From: Rhodoferax sp.
Lineage (GTDB): Bacteria > Pseudomonadota > Gammaproteobacteria > Burkholderiales > Burkholderiaceae_C
Reading direction: 5' to 3'
Assembly: GCA_029865675.1 (NCBI GenBank)
Contig: JARXAU010000214.1
Location: 1-6,955 of the forward strand
Length of the DNA stretch: 6,955 bases
Numbering within the stretch: the stretch's first letter is position 1; every line of letters begins with the position of its first letter. The notes below the pieces were generated by a model, which made no database searches, had not been told where the DNA came from, and saw only the letters and a program-made list of their open reading frames with translations. Made by a program: the position numbers and the translations under genes. Shown here one piece after another: positions 1-6,442 of the stretch.

Positions 1-252
1 TTCCTGCGGGAGAACTTCAAGTTGCGCATTCTCAATGCCCGCGTTGGCTTAATGTCGCGCCAGATCGAACCGGCGCGTGCTGACTTGGCAAGCGCCTCCA
101 GTTTGCTGGCCCGTTACTTTGCACCCGCATCACGAAAAACCCAGACTGCGGCCCTGGTCTTGCAGCAGTTGCAGGACAGGATGCGCCTGTTGGAAGTGCC
201 CCGGATCGAAGAGACACTGGCCGCCCTATCCACAGCGGCGGCGGGACGTTAG
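1..252 (+). CDS. hemX: HemX family protein, C-terminal fragment (5' end outside window)
   Basis: This is the last 83 codons of a gene that enters from the left and ends at a TAG stop (250-252). The visible protein begins FLRENFKLRILNARVGLMSR and continues as alternating charged and leucine-rich helical sequence (LVLQQLQDRMRLLEVPRIEETLAAL). This is typical of the C-terminal periplasmic coiled/helical part of proteobacterial HemX, whose N-terminal membrane anchor would lie upstream. HemX is often annotated as uroporphyrinogen-III C-methyltransferase, but family members lack the SAM-methyltransferase fold, so that enzyme name should not be relied on. They are thought to be membrane proteins associated with heme biosynthesis. 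The stop is 3 nt from the hemY ATG, which strongly suggests an operon with translational coupling. In related genomes hemC and hemD usually lie upstream, and a hemD-hemX fusion is possible here. That cannot be seen from this fragment. Confidence 0.87.
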   Translation, partial: FLRENFKLRILNARVGLMSRQIEPARADLASASSLLARYFAPASRKTQTAALVLQQLQDRMRLLEVPRIEETLAALSTAAAGR

Positions 253-255
253 AGA

Positions 256-1488
256 ATGCGTGCCGTTCTGTGGTTGATGGCGCTGTTTGGTGTGGCGTCT
301 GCCAGCGCTTTGTTTGCCGCAGGCAACCCAGGCACCGTGACCTTGTTTTGGCCGCCTTGGCGCATCGACCTGTCTTTGAATTTGGTGCTTTTGGTCTTGG
401 TGGTGGGCTTTCTTGTCTTGCATCTGGCGTTGCGTGGGTTTGCAACTTTTGCCAGCATCCCGGCGCAGGCACGGCGTTGGCGTGCGCAGCAGCGCGAGCG
501 ATTGGTACATGCGTCTTTGGTAGATGCGTTGGCGCATTTAACAGCCGGGCGCTTCGTGCGTTCGCGCAAGGCCGCTGAACATGCACTGGCGCTGCAACTT
601 GCCCCTGACTCGGAAGAGGATTCGGCCCGCAGCAACGCCCGTTTGCAAGCCATGCTGCATTTGCTTGCCGCAGAGAGTGCGCATGCCCTGCAGGATCGGC
701 CCTTGCGTGATGAGCACTTCCAGCAAGCTAGTGAGATGTTGTACCGCCCGGATGGTGCAAGCGCCCAGGAGGGCTTCTTTTTGCGTGCTGCTCGGTGGGC
801 GCTTGATGACCACGATGCGGCGTCAGCGATGCAGTGGCTTGACGGGCTGCCCCAGGGCGCAGCCCGCCGCACGGTGGCGCTGCGGCTGCGTTTTCGCGTT
901 GCACGCATGCAAGGCGAAACCGGCCAGGCACTGGAGACCATACGCCTTTTGGTCAAGCACAACGCCTTCGCAAAGTCCAGTGGCTTGAGCCTCATGCGTG
1001 CTCTGGCACTAGAACTTGTTTTGGCGGGCAAGCAGCCAAGCCAGATCACCCAGGCCTGGAATACGCTGGACCCTGCCGAACGGGCCATGCCCGACGTCGC
1101 TCTGGGGGCCGCGCGCCATTGGCTGGCCTCGGGCGGTGATGCTGCGCAGTCGCGCCTTTGGCTGCTGCCGGTTTGGGCGCTGATGGTTGAACGACCGACC
1201 ACCCTGACGCCCGCGCAGCGCCTCGCGTTGGTCCGTACCTTGGAGTCTGGCTTAGGTGCGCACAACGACCCGCCGGAGGCTGCTTGGTTGGCGCGTATTG
1301 AGAGCGCACAGATGTCCGACCCGAGGGACGCGCAGTTGCAGTATCTGGCGGGTGTCATGTGCGCCCGTTTGGGGCTGTGGGGGAAAGCACAACACTTGCT
1401 GCGCCAATCTGCAGCGCTTGCAAGTGACTTTGAGCTCAAGCGAGACGCGCAGCGGGCGCTGGATGCGCTGGCACATCGCGGGAGTTAA
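256..1488 (+). CDS. hemY: HemY, inner-membrane TPR protein of the heme operon
   Basis: Complete 410-residue protein, a normal length for proteobacterial HemY. The N terminus has a first hydrophobic segment (about residues 4-21). The family signature NPGTVTLFWPPWRIDLSLNL (24-43) follows, running into a second membrane segment (about 41-60). This is the HemY_N layout. The rest (about 75-405) is helical, with TPR-like repeats rich in Ala/Leu and W..A..LL patterns. It ends with the conserved block YLAGVMCARLGLWGKAQHLL (363-382). This is not the FAD protoporphyrinogen oxidase called HemY in Bacillus: there is no dinucleotide-binding motif. Its biochemical role is poorly defined, and a scaffold or modulator of late heme synthesis at the membrane is the usual view. 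The ATG at 256 is chosen because it starts immediately before the first membrane segment and 3 nt after the hemX stop. The Shine-Dalgarno is weak, so translation is probably coupled to hemX. A 396-codon antisense reading frame across it is a GC-bias shadow. Confidence 0.95.
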   Translation: MRAVLWLMALFGVASASALFAAGNPGTVTLFWPPWRIDLSLNLVLLVLVVGFLVLHLALRGFATFASIPAQARRWRAQQRERLVHASLVDALAHLTAGRFVRSRKAAEHALALQLAPDSEEDSARSNARLQAMLHLLAAESAHALQDRPLRDEHFQQASEMLYRPDGASAQEGFFLRAARWALDDHDAASAMQWLDGLPQGAARRTVALRLRFRVARMQGETGQALETIRLLVKHNAFAKSSGLSLMRALALELVLAGKQPSQITQAWNTLDPAERAMPDVALGAARHWLASGGDAAQSRLWLLPVWALMVERPTTLTPAQRLALVRTLESGLGAHNDPPEAAWLARIESAQMSDPRDAQLQYLAGVMCARLGLWGKAQHLLRQSAALASDFELKRDAQRALDALAHRGS

Positions 1489-1649
1489 GCCCCAGCCAAA
1501 CACCGGCCCGGTGGCGCCTTCAACCCCGGTGCGGAACCTTGCGACGCGCCCTGGCATTCAAAGTCTTCAAAGTTTCATCGATAAACGCTGGAGCAGTTTC
1601 GGCAGCCGTTCTACGCCTACCCCCCTGCACTAGCGGGAAACCGCAAAGC

Positions 1650-1675
1650 AAAAAAAGGGCACTTAAATGCCCTTT
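1650..1675 (-). terminator. Intrinsic terminator of rne
   Basis: AAAGGGCA (1654-1661) and TGCCCTTT (1668-1675) form a perfect 8-bp stem with a 6-nt loop (1662-1667). Read on the minus strand, the stem runs straight into seven T residues (complement of the A-run 1650-1656), the standard Rho-independent layout. It lies about 55 nt past the rne stop. Read on the plus strand the stem is followed by GGGTTTGC, so any termination of hemY transcripts here would be inefficient. Confidence 0.85.
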
Positions 1676-1685
1676 GGGTTTGCAC

Positions 1686-1714
1686 CGTCTGGGTGCCAAA
1701 ACGGCACCCAGACG
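1686..1714 (-). other. Perfect 12-bp hairpin in the rne 3' UTR
   Basis: CGTCTGGGTGCC (1686-1697) and GGCACCCAGACG (1703-1714) are exact reverse complements separated by a 5-nt loop (AAAAC on plus, GTTTT on minus). The hairpin starts 16 nt after the rne stop codon, between it and the real terminator. It has no U-tract on either strand, so it is not a classical terminator by itself. It would form in both the rne and a read-through hemY transcript. Possible roles are a 3' stabiliser against exonucleases or a barrier between the convergent transcripts; both are inference. Confidence 0.7.
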
Positions 1715-1730
1715 TCGCTTGTCACTTCGC

Positions 1731-4700
1731 CTATTGAATCGAAGGCAAGTCGAGGCTACGCAAGTCGCGTTTGGTTTCCACCAAAACGAGGGGTCCAGCA
1801 TCAACGGTTATCGGCGCGGGCCGCTCGCGCGGCGTGTGCGCCGCAGGCACTTCGGCTGCAATAGCCGCTTGCACTGCCGCAATGCGCGCCGGATCGGAAT
1901 TGACCCATTGCAGCCCTGAGGTCTGGGCCACGGCTTGCAGACTCTCGACCGGCAAAGCGTAGTCCGAAACCAGGGGCATGGCGGCCACAGTGGCTGCGGT
2001 TGCCGGGCTTGCGGGTACCGAGGCGTCCACCTTGTACGGCATTGGAGCTGCAGGTGCAGCTTCGACCGGCAGTGCAGGCGAAGCGATGCCTGTAGGTTCA
2101 GCCGACGTGGCTTCTGCTGCCGCAGTGGCAGACGGTGCCGACGCTTCTGTCACAGATGTGCTGGCGACCGGTGTGGCGGCGGGCTGGGTGAAGTAAGAGG
2201 CGCGCACCTCGTGCTCGACTTCCTGACTTTCCTCGCCCGGCGCTGCGCCGGACTGGGGCGCTGCATCATTGCGGTCGCCCCGGCCACCGCGTTCACCCCG
2301 GTCGCGGCCATAGCGGTCCCGCGAGCGGCGCTGGCCGGATTCGCGGCCTTCCTGGGCTTCGCTGGTGCCGCCCTCGGGTGCGCTTTCGGTATTGCCAGAA
2401 GCTTCAGGTGCGGCTGCGCCGTTGGCTTCGCTGCTGCCGTCTTCGGTGCGTGGGCCACGGTCGTTGCGGCGACCACGGCCACCGCGTGAGCGGCCTTCGC
2501 GGGGTTCGCGCTCGCTGATTGCGGCTTCGCCATTGCCCGCATCTGCGGCGGGTTCGGTGCTGCGTTCTTGGCGTTCGCCGCTGTCCATGCGCTCATTGCT
2601 GCGCTCGCCGGTGCGGCCACGGCCACCACGCTCGCTGCGGGGTGCACGCTCTTGGCGGGGTGCCTCGGCGTCGCCGGTCACGCCAACCGCGTCCATCTCC
2701 GGGCTGCTGCCTTTGTTTTCTGCCTCAAAACGGTCACGCTGGGCGCCGCGCTCGCTTCCGCGCTCGGCGCGTTCACCGCCACGTCCACCACGGCCACCCC
2801 GCGATTCGGCGCGGGCGTCACCCCGTGGTTCGCCACGGCCTTCGCCGCGACCCTCCGCACGGGGCTCGTTGCGGCTGCCATCGGCGCGGACTTCGCTGCG
2901 CGGGCCACGGCCCTCGCCGCCCCGTCCACCGCGACCGCCGCGGGCGCCGTCGCGTCCACCTTCGCGAGGAGGACGGCCATCGCGGCGTTCCTCGGTTTTC
3001 ACGGGGGCGACAACAACAGGGGTTGCAGGGGTGGTGGCAGGTGCGCCAAAGAGGCCCTTGATCCAGCCGAACAGGCCTGTGGGTGCAGCCACTGGCGCTG
3101 CCAGGGGAGCGGGCGCCTGCACAGCGACGGGCACCGGCTTGGGTGCTTCAAGCTTCACGGGCGCCTGGGGAGCCGGTGCGTCGGGCAGCACGCCTTTGAT
3201 GATGGGCGTTTGCTTGTTGGTCGGCTCTTGCGAGCGGCGGGTCACTCCGGTGGCCTCTTCCATGTCGTCGGCCATTTTGTAGCTGGCTTCGATGTGGTCC
3301 AAGCGCGGGTCGTCGTGCTTCAGGCGCTCAAGCTTGTAGTTGGGCGTCTCCAGCGTCTTGTTGGGCACCATCAGCACGTTGATACGCTGCTTGAGCTCAA
3401 TCTTGGCGATCTCGGTGCGCTTTTCGTTCAGCAGGAACGAAGCCACGTCTACCGGCACCTGGCACAGGACGGAGGCCGTGTTGTCCTTGAGCGACTCTTC
3501 CTGGATGATGCGCAGAATCTGCAGTGCGCTGGATTCGGTGTCACGGATGTGGCCGGAACCACCGCAGCGCGGGCAGGGGATGGACGCGCCTTCTGACAAC
3601 GCAGGCCTTAGCCGTTGCCGGCTCATTTCCATGAGGCCGAATTTGCTGATGGTGCCAAACTGGACGCGGGCGCGGTCCTGGCGCAGGGCGTCGCGCAGGC
3701 GGCTTTCCACCTCGCGGCGGTTGCGGCTTTCTTCCATGTCGATAAAGTCGATCACGATCAGGCCGCCCAGGTCGCGCAAGCGCATCTGGCGCGCTACTTC
3801 GTCAGCGGCTTCCAAGTTGGTACGGGTGGCGGTTTCTTCGATGTCGCCGCCTTTGATCGCGCGTGCCGAGTTCACGTCCACGCTCACCAACGCCTCGGTG
3901 TGGTCGATCACGATGGCGCCGCCGGAGGGCAGTTGCACCGTGCGGGCGTAGGCCGATTCGATCTGGTGCTCAATCTGGAAGCGGCTAAACAGCGGCGCGT
4001 CGTCGCGGTAGCGCTTTACGCGGGCTGCATGCTCTGGCATGACGTGGGCCATGAACTGCTGCGCTTGCTCGTACACATCGTCGGTGTCGATCAGGATGTC
4101 GCCAATGTCGTGGTTGAAGTAGTCGCGAATGGCGCGGATCACCAGGCTGGACTCTTGGTAAATCAGGTAGGCGCCTTTGCCCCCTTTGGAGGCGCCGTCG
4201 ATGGCGTTCCAGAGTTTGAGCAGGTAGTTCAGGTCCCATTGCAGCTCAGGCGCGCTGCGGCCAATGCCGGCGGTGCGGGCAATGATGGACATGCCGTTGG
4301 GGTATTCGAGCTGGTCCAGCGCTTCTTTCAGGTCTGCGCGGTCGTCGCCCTCGATGCGGCGGCTCACGCCACCGCCACGGGGGTTGTTGGGCATGAGCAC
4401 CACGTAGCGCCCGGCCAGCGACACAAAAGTGGTTAGCGCCGCGCCCTTGTTGCCGCGCTCTTCTTTTTCCACTTGCACCAGTAGTTCCTGGCCTTCGCGA
4501 ATGGCGTCTTGGATGCGGGCGTTGTTGACGGCCACGCCTTGCTGAAAATACTGCTTGGAGATTTCTTTGAAGGGCAGAAAACCGTGGCGGTCTTCACCGT
4601 AGTCCACGAAACAGGCCTCTAGTGAAGGCTCAACCCGGGTGACCACAGCCTTGTAGATATTGCCCTTGCGCTGTTCGCGCCCTTCGATTTCGATTTCGTA

Positions 4701-4778
4701 GTCGAGTAGTTTTTGTCCGTCGACGATAGCCAGGCGGCGTTCTTCTGCCTGGGTGGCGTTGATTAGCATCCGTTTCAT
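1731..4778 (-). CDS. rne: Ribonuclease E (endoribonuclease, degradosome scaffold)
   Basis: Encodes 1015 residues from ATG 4778 (MKRMLINATQ, the family N terminus). An in-frame ATG 9 nt upstream (4787) overlaps the Shine-Dalgarno AAGGA (minus strand, 4791-4787), which sits 8 nt before 4778, so 4778 is preferred. RNase E cleaves single-stranded AU-rich RNA in mRNA decay and rRNA/tRNA maturation. Visible family residues are: S1 domain with F57; 5'-monophosphate sensor R168/T169 (RTAGIGRS); catalytic D301 (VDVNSARA) and D344 (VIDFIDM); and Zn-link CPRC (C402, C405) for tetramer assembly. The C-terminal half (from about 510) looks disordered. It has a Pro/Ala linker, an amphipathic GLFGWIKGLFGA (568-579) resembling the membrane anchor, an Arg/Gly/Glu-rich tract (about 595-840), an Ala/Pro linker, and a more ordered tail (about 940-1015, LVLVETKRDLRSL). 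The catalytic half is intact, and I see no frameshift. The gene is divergent from rluC, as in E. coli. Confidence 0.98.
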   Translation of the reverse strand: MKRMLINATQAEERRLAIVDGQKLLDYEIEIEGREQRKGNIYKAVVTRVEPSLEACFVDYGEDRHGFLPFKEISKQYFQQGVAVNNARIQDAIREGQELLVQVEKEERGNKGAALTTFVSLAGRYVVLMPNNPRGGGVSRRIEGDDRADLKEALDQLEYPNGMSIIARTAGIGRSAPELQWDLNYLLKLWNAIDGASKGGKGAYLIYQESSLVIRAIRDYFNHDIGDILIDTDDVYEQAQQFMAHVMPEHAARVKRYRDDAPLFSRFQIEHQIESAYARTVQLPSGGAIVIDHTEALVSVDVNSARAIKGGDIEETATRTNLEAADEVARQMRLRDLGGLIVIDFIDMEESRNRREVESRLRDALRQDRARVQFGTISKFGLMEMSRQRLRPALSEGASIPCPRCGGSGHIRDTESSALQILRIIQEESLKDNTASVLCQVPVDVASFLLNEKRTEIAKIELKQRINVLMVPNKTLETPNYKLERLKHDDPRLDHIEASYKMADDMEEATGVTRRSQEPTNKQTPIIKGVLPDAPAPQAPVKLEAPKPVPVAVQAPAPLAAPVAAPTGLFGWIKGLFGAPATTPATPVVVAPVKTEERRDGRPPREGGRDGARGGRGGRGGEGRGPRSEVRADGSRNEPRAEGRGEGRGEPRGDARAESRGGRGGRGGERAERGSERGAQRDRFEAENKGSSPEMDAVGVTGDAEAPRQERAPRSERGGRGRTGERSNERMDSGERQERSTEPAADAGNGEAAISEREPREGRSRGGRGRRNDRGPRTEDGSSEANGAAAPEASGNTESAPEGGTSEAQEGRESGQRRSRDRYGRDRGERGGRGDRNDAAPQSGAAPGEESQEVEHEVRASYFTQPAATPVASTSVTEASAPSATAAAEATSAEPTGIASPALPVEAAPAAPMPYKVDASVPASPATAATVAAMPLVSDYALPVESLQAVAQTSGLQWVNSDPARIAAVQAAIAAEVPAAHTPRERPAPITVDAGPLVLVETKRDLRSLDLPSIQ
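2268..2996 (-). repeat. Arg/Gly-rich low-complexity coding tract in rne
   Basis: This segment of rne encodes about 240 residues dominated by R, G, E, D and S, with recurring units such as GGRGGRGG, RGEGRGEPRG, RGGRGRRNDRG and RDRYGRDRGERGGRG. At the DNA level it is a degenerate repetitive GC-rich stretch (recurring cgaccacggccacc-like words on the plus strand). It matches the arginine-rich RNA-binding region of the RNase E C-terminal domain. Its low complexity also opens long false reading frames on the plus strand. Confidence 0.8.
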
Positions 4779-4786
4779 GGAGTGCA

Positions 4787-4791
4787 TCCTT
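4787..4791 (-). promoter_or_regulatory. Ribosome binding site of rne
   Basis: AAGGA on the minus strand is 8 nt from the ATG at 4778. The last base of this Shine-Dalgarno is the A of the other candidate ATG (4787), which therefore cannot use it. This decides the start in favour of MKRMLINATQ, in agreement with the family N terminus. Confidence 0.8.
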
Positions 4792-5069
4792 TTTCAGTTG
4801 TCAGCTGCCCAAAATGGGCTAACGACGCCTAGACCAAAAAACTGAACTGAGGGGGAATTGCCGGAGAACTTCGGTTCACACAAGGTGACGAAGCGTAGGC
4901 GCAGGGATGCAGACGAGAGGATGGGTATGTGTTTTGGACGCCCGCCGTGCAGCGATGGGCGCACAGCAGCCGTTGAGCGAAGCCCAAGACGTGCCGGTAA
5001 ACGGCGCGAAAACGCTCCGCAGGCACATGTTTATCAAGGGGATCAACACAAATATCTCGTTTCATTCCG

Positions 5070-5094
5070 CCTCCAGACCCGTGGGGCCTGGAGG
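5070..5094 (-). promoter_or_regulatory. Strong leader hairpin upstream of rne, also terminator-like on plus strand
   Basis: CCTCCAG (5070-5076) pairs with CTGGAGG (5088-5094). Inside it, past one mismatch (5077/5087), CCC (5078-5080) pairs with GGG (5084-5086) around a GTG loop, giving a 10-bp stem with one mismatch. On the minus strand the 3' arm contains GGAGG, followed after 4 nt by an ATG (5065-5063), so the stem would hide a strong Shine-Dalgarno. On the plus strand the stem is followed by TTTTGGG, which resembles a weak intrinsic terminator. The pairing is seen directly. Whether it acts in rne leader control, ends a plus-strand transcript, or both, is inference. Confidence 0.5.
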
Positions 5095-5275
5095 TTTTGG
5101 GTATTCCGTATCAGGGGTTCAATTCTTCGGCTTGACCGTGTTGTGTGCTTGCCATCCACCGCATCTGGCGGGGGATTTGAAAGCAATGCAGCAAGGCGGC
5201 ATCGACCGGCTAGCGCGGCTTTGGGTGGGCGTGGACTAAACTCCAAACAAATCAACCACTTACAGCAAAGCGCTA

Positions 5276-6442
5276 GTGAAACACATTATAGGGGTCAATC
5301 CCACGCCGCACGATCTGCCAGCGCCGTTGCTGCCAGGCACTGCCGTGCAGTGGATCACGGTGCAAGAAAACGGCAGCGAACAGCGCCTGGACAACTACCT
5401 GGTTCGCCACCTCAAGGGCGTGCCCAAGACACACATTTACCGCATCATCCGCAGTGGTGAAGTACGGGTCAACAAAGGCCGCGCCAGCGCCGACACCCGT
5501 TTGCAGGTCGGCGACGTGCTGCGCCTGCCGCCGGTGCGGGTGTCTGAGCGCGCTGCGGACAAAGCGCAGGCCATGACAGAGCAGGCGCGCTCGGTGCCCG
5601 CCAAGCTATTCGATATCTTGTTTGAGGACGCCCATTTTTTGGCCATTGACAAGCCCGCCGGAGTGGCGGTGCACGGGGGCTCGGGCGTGAGTTTTGGGGT
5701 GATAGAGCAGTTGCGCATGGCCCGGCCCCAGGCAGAGTTTTTGGAGTTGGTCCACCGCCTGGACCGGGAAACCAGTGGAATCTTGTTGGTGGCCAAGAAG
5801 CGCAGCGCGCTCAAGCACTTGCAAGCCCAGTTTCGTGACCGGGAAACGGGAAAAACCTACCTGGCCGTGGCGCTGGGCCGCTGGCCTTCGAATAAGAAGG
5901 TGCTGGACAAGCCGCTGCACAAGTACTTGCTGGACGCCGTGTCGGGCCAGGGCGAAGGGGAGCGCCGCGTCAAAGTGGTGTCCAAGGACGACCCTGACGG
6001 CATGCAGTCCCTGACGCTGGTGAAAGTCAATACGACTTCGCCCGTGGGCGCGGCGCAGCCCTATTCGCTGCTGGAGGTGACGATCAAGACCGGTCGCACC
6101 CACCAAATTCGGGTTCACTTGGCCTCTGAGGGCATGCCGATTGCGGGCGACGACAAATATGGCGACTTCGAGCGTAACAAGTCGTTGGCGCGTGCGCCGG
6201 GTGAAATGTCGCTCAAGCGCATGTTTTTGCATGCATGTCGCCTGCAATGCGACCATCCCGCTACGGGACAACGGTTGGAGCTTCACGCCGCACTGCCCGC
6301 CGAATTGGCGCAGTTTCTACACGCCGTGCTGCCGCAGGCCAAAGTTTTAGGCCCTGCGCCTTCTGCACCTGGGGGCACACCCATTCCAATCCCAACTTCC
6401 GACGCCCTGCGCGTCGTCCTACCTGCCCATGACCTTGCATAA
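5276..6442 (+). CDS. rluC: Ribosomal large subunit pseudouridine synthase RluC
   Basis: RluC converts uridines of 23S rRNA to pseudouridine (positions 955, 2504 and 2580 in E. coli). The 388-residue product has an N-terminal S4 RNA-binding domain (about 34-95: QRLDNYLVRHLKGVPKTHIY, GEVRVNKGRA, VGDVLRLPPVR). The RsuA/RluA-type catalytic domain (about 112-345) follows. The catalytic Asp is D163 in HRLDRETSGILLVAKKRSAL, preceded by KPAGVAVHGGSGVSFGVIE (126-144) and followed by TGRTHQIRVHLASEGMPIAGDDKYGD (272-297). GVPKTHIYR and VHGGSG..FGVIE favour RluC over RluD. It is longer than E. coli RluC (319 aa), with an N-terminal extension, a longer loop at about 220-262 and a Pro-rich tail after 355. 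The GTG start at 5276 has a poor Shine-Dalgarno. An in-frame GTG at 5345 (CCAGG 7 nt upstream) would begin 12 residues before QRLDN and is a real alternative. The gene is divergent from rne and overlaps the next gene by 14 nt. Confidence 0.96.
   Translation: MKHIIGVNPTPHDLPAPLLPGTAVQWITVQENGSEQRLDNYLVRHLKGVPKTHIYRIIRSGEVRVNKGRASADTRLQVGDVLRLPPVRVSERAADKAQAMTEQARSVPAKLFDILFEDAHFLAIDKPAGVAVHGGSGVSFGVIEQLRMARPQAEFLELVHRLDRETSGILLVAKKRSALKHLQAQFRDRETGKTYLAVALGRWPSNKKVLDKPLHKYLLDAVSGQGEGERRVKVVSKDDPDGMQSLTLVKVNTTSPVGAAQPYSLLEVTIKTGRTHQIRVHLASEGMPIAGDDKYGDFERNKSLARAPGEMSLKRMFLHACRLQCDHPATGQRLELHAALPAELAQFLHAVLPQAKVLGPAPSAPGGTPIPIPTSDALRVVLPAHDLA
5285..5290 (-). promoter_or_regulatory. Candidate -10 box for the rne promoter
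   Basis: The minus strand reads TATAAT here, a perfect sigma-70 -10 hexamer, which would start transcription near 5278 and give an rne leader of about 500 nt. No good -35 box lies 16-18 nt upstream. The nearby TTGACC (minus, 5298-5293) is only 2 nt away and cannot serve. The hexamer lies just inside the annotated 5' end of rluC. It may be a chance match. Confidence 0.3.

Larger units (their letters stand above)
1489..1730. other. Convergent intergenic region between hemY and rne
   Basis: These 242 nt lie between the TAA of hemY and the TAG of rne. The right half (1650-1714) contains two hairpins, annotated separately. The left part (1489-1649) shows no ORF with coding character. Its only structure is a short inverted repeat (CACCG at 1501-1505 with CGGTG at 1509-1513) just after hemY, which has no T-run and is too short to call a terminator. 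No good plus-strand terminator for hemY is visible, so hemY transcripts may run into the shared hairpin region. Confidence 0.6.
4779..5275. other. Divergent rne/rluC intergenic region, including the rne leader
   Basis: About 500 nt without a convincing protein gene. It must carry the rne 5' leader (minus strand) and the rluC promoter region (plus strand). In E. coli rne has a long structured 5' UTR through which RNase E autoregulates its own mRNA, and this region is of comparable size. Minus-strand structure I can see: a strong hairpin at 5070-5094; a stem at 4990-5008 (CGTGCCG/CGGCGCG on plus, one A-C mismatch as minus RNA); a run of six U (complement of 4836-4841) that could be a single-stranded RNase E site; and a small GCCC/GGGC stem (4807-4819) about 16 nt upstream of the rne Shine-Dalgarno. 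I find no plus-strand promoter for rluC with both boxes near consensus. Two ORFs here (4829-5065 minus, 78 codons; 4858-5460 plus) lack recognisable homology. Confidence 0.6.

Noticed and set aside
249..1439. 396-codon minus-strand ORF opposite hemY
   Set aside because: Exactly antisense to a clear HemY. The translation is Ser/Ala/Arg/Cys-rich without domain character, and the open frame is explained by high third-position GC in hemY.
2365..3596. Long plus-strand ORFs (305 and 342 codons) opposite the rne C-terminal region
   Set aside because: They are antisense to the Arg/Gly-rich tract, and their Pro/Arg/Ser or Ala/Gly repeats simply mirror that low complexity. No start context or family resemblance.
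3340..4436. Plus-strand ORFs of 203 and 273 codons opposite the catalytic half of rne
   Set aside because: Shadows of a strongly conserved coding region on the other strand; no recognisable protein features.
4861..4877. GAAC-TTCG-GTTC plus-strand mini-hairpin with a UUCG tetraloop
   Set aside because: Only 4 bp of stem, no U-tract and no known plus-strand transcript; too small to annotate.
5114..5129. tRNA/tmRNA T-arm-like sequence (GGGGTTCAATTC)
   Set aside because: The arm would need two G-U pairs. There is no acceptor stem, D-arm, anticodon arm or CCA nearby, so it is not a tRNA, a tmRNA or a supported attachment site.
5132..5160. TTGACC as a -35 box of an rluC promoter
   Set aside because: No acceptable -10 sequence lies 16-18 nt downstream.
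4858..5460. Plus-strand 200-codon ORF spanning the intergenic region into rluC
   Set aside because: It overlaps the conserved S4 domain of rluC in a different frame, and the composition is Arg/His/Gln-rich without a family match.
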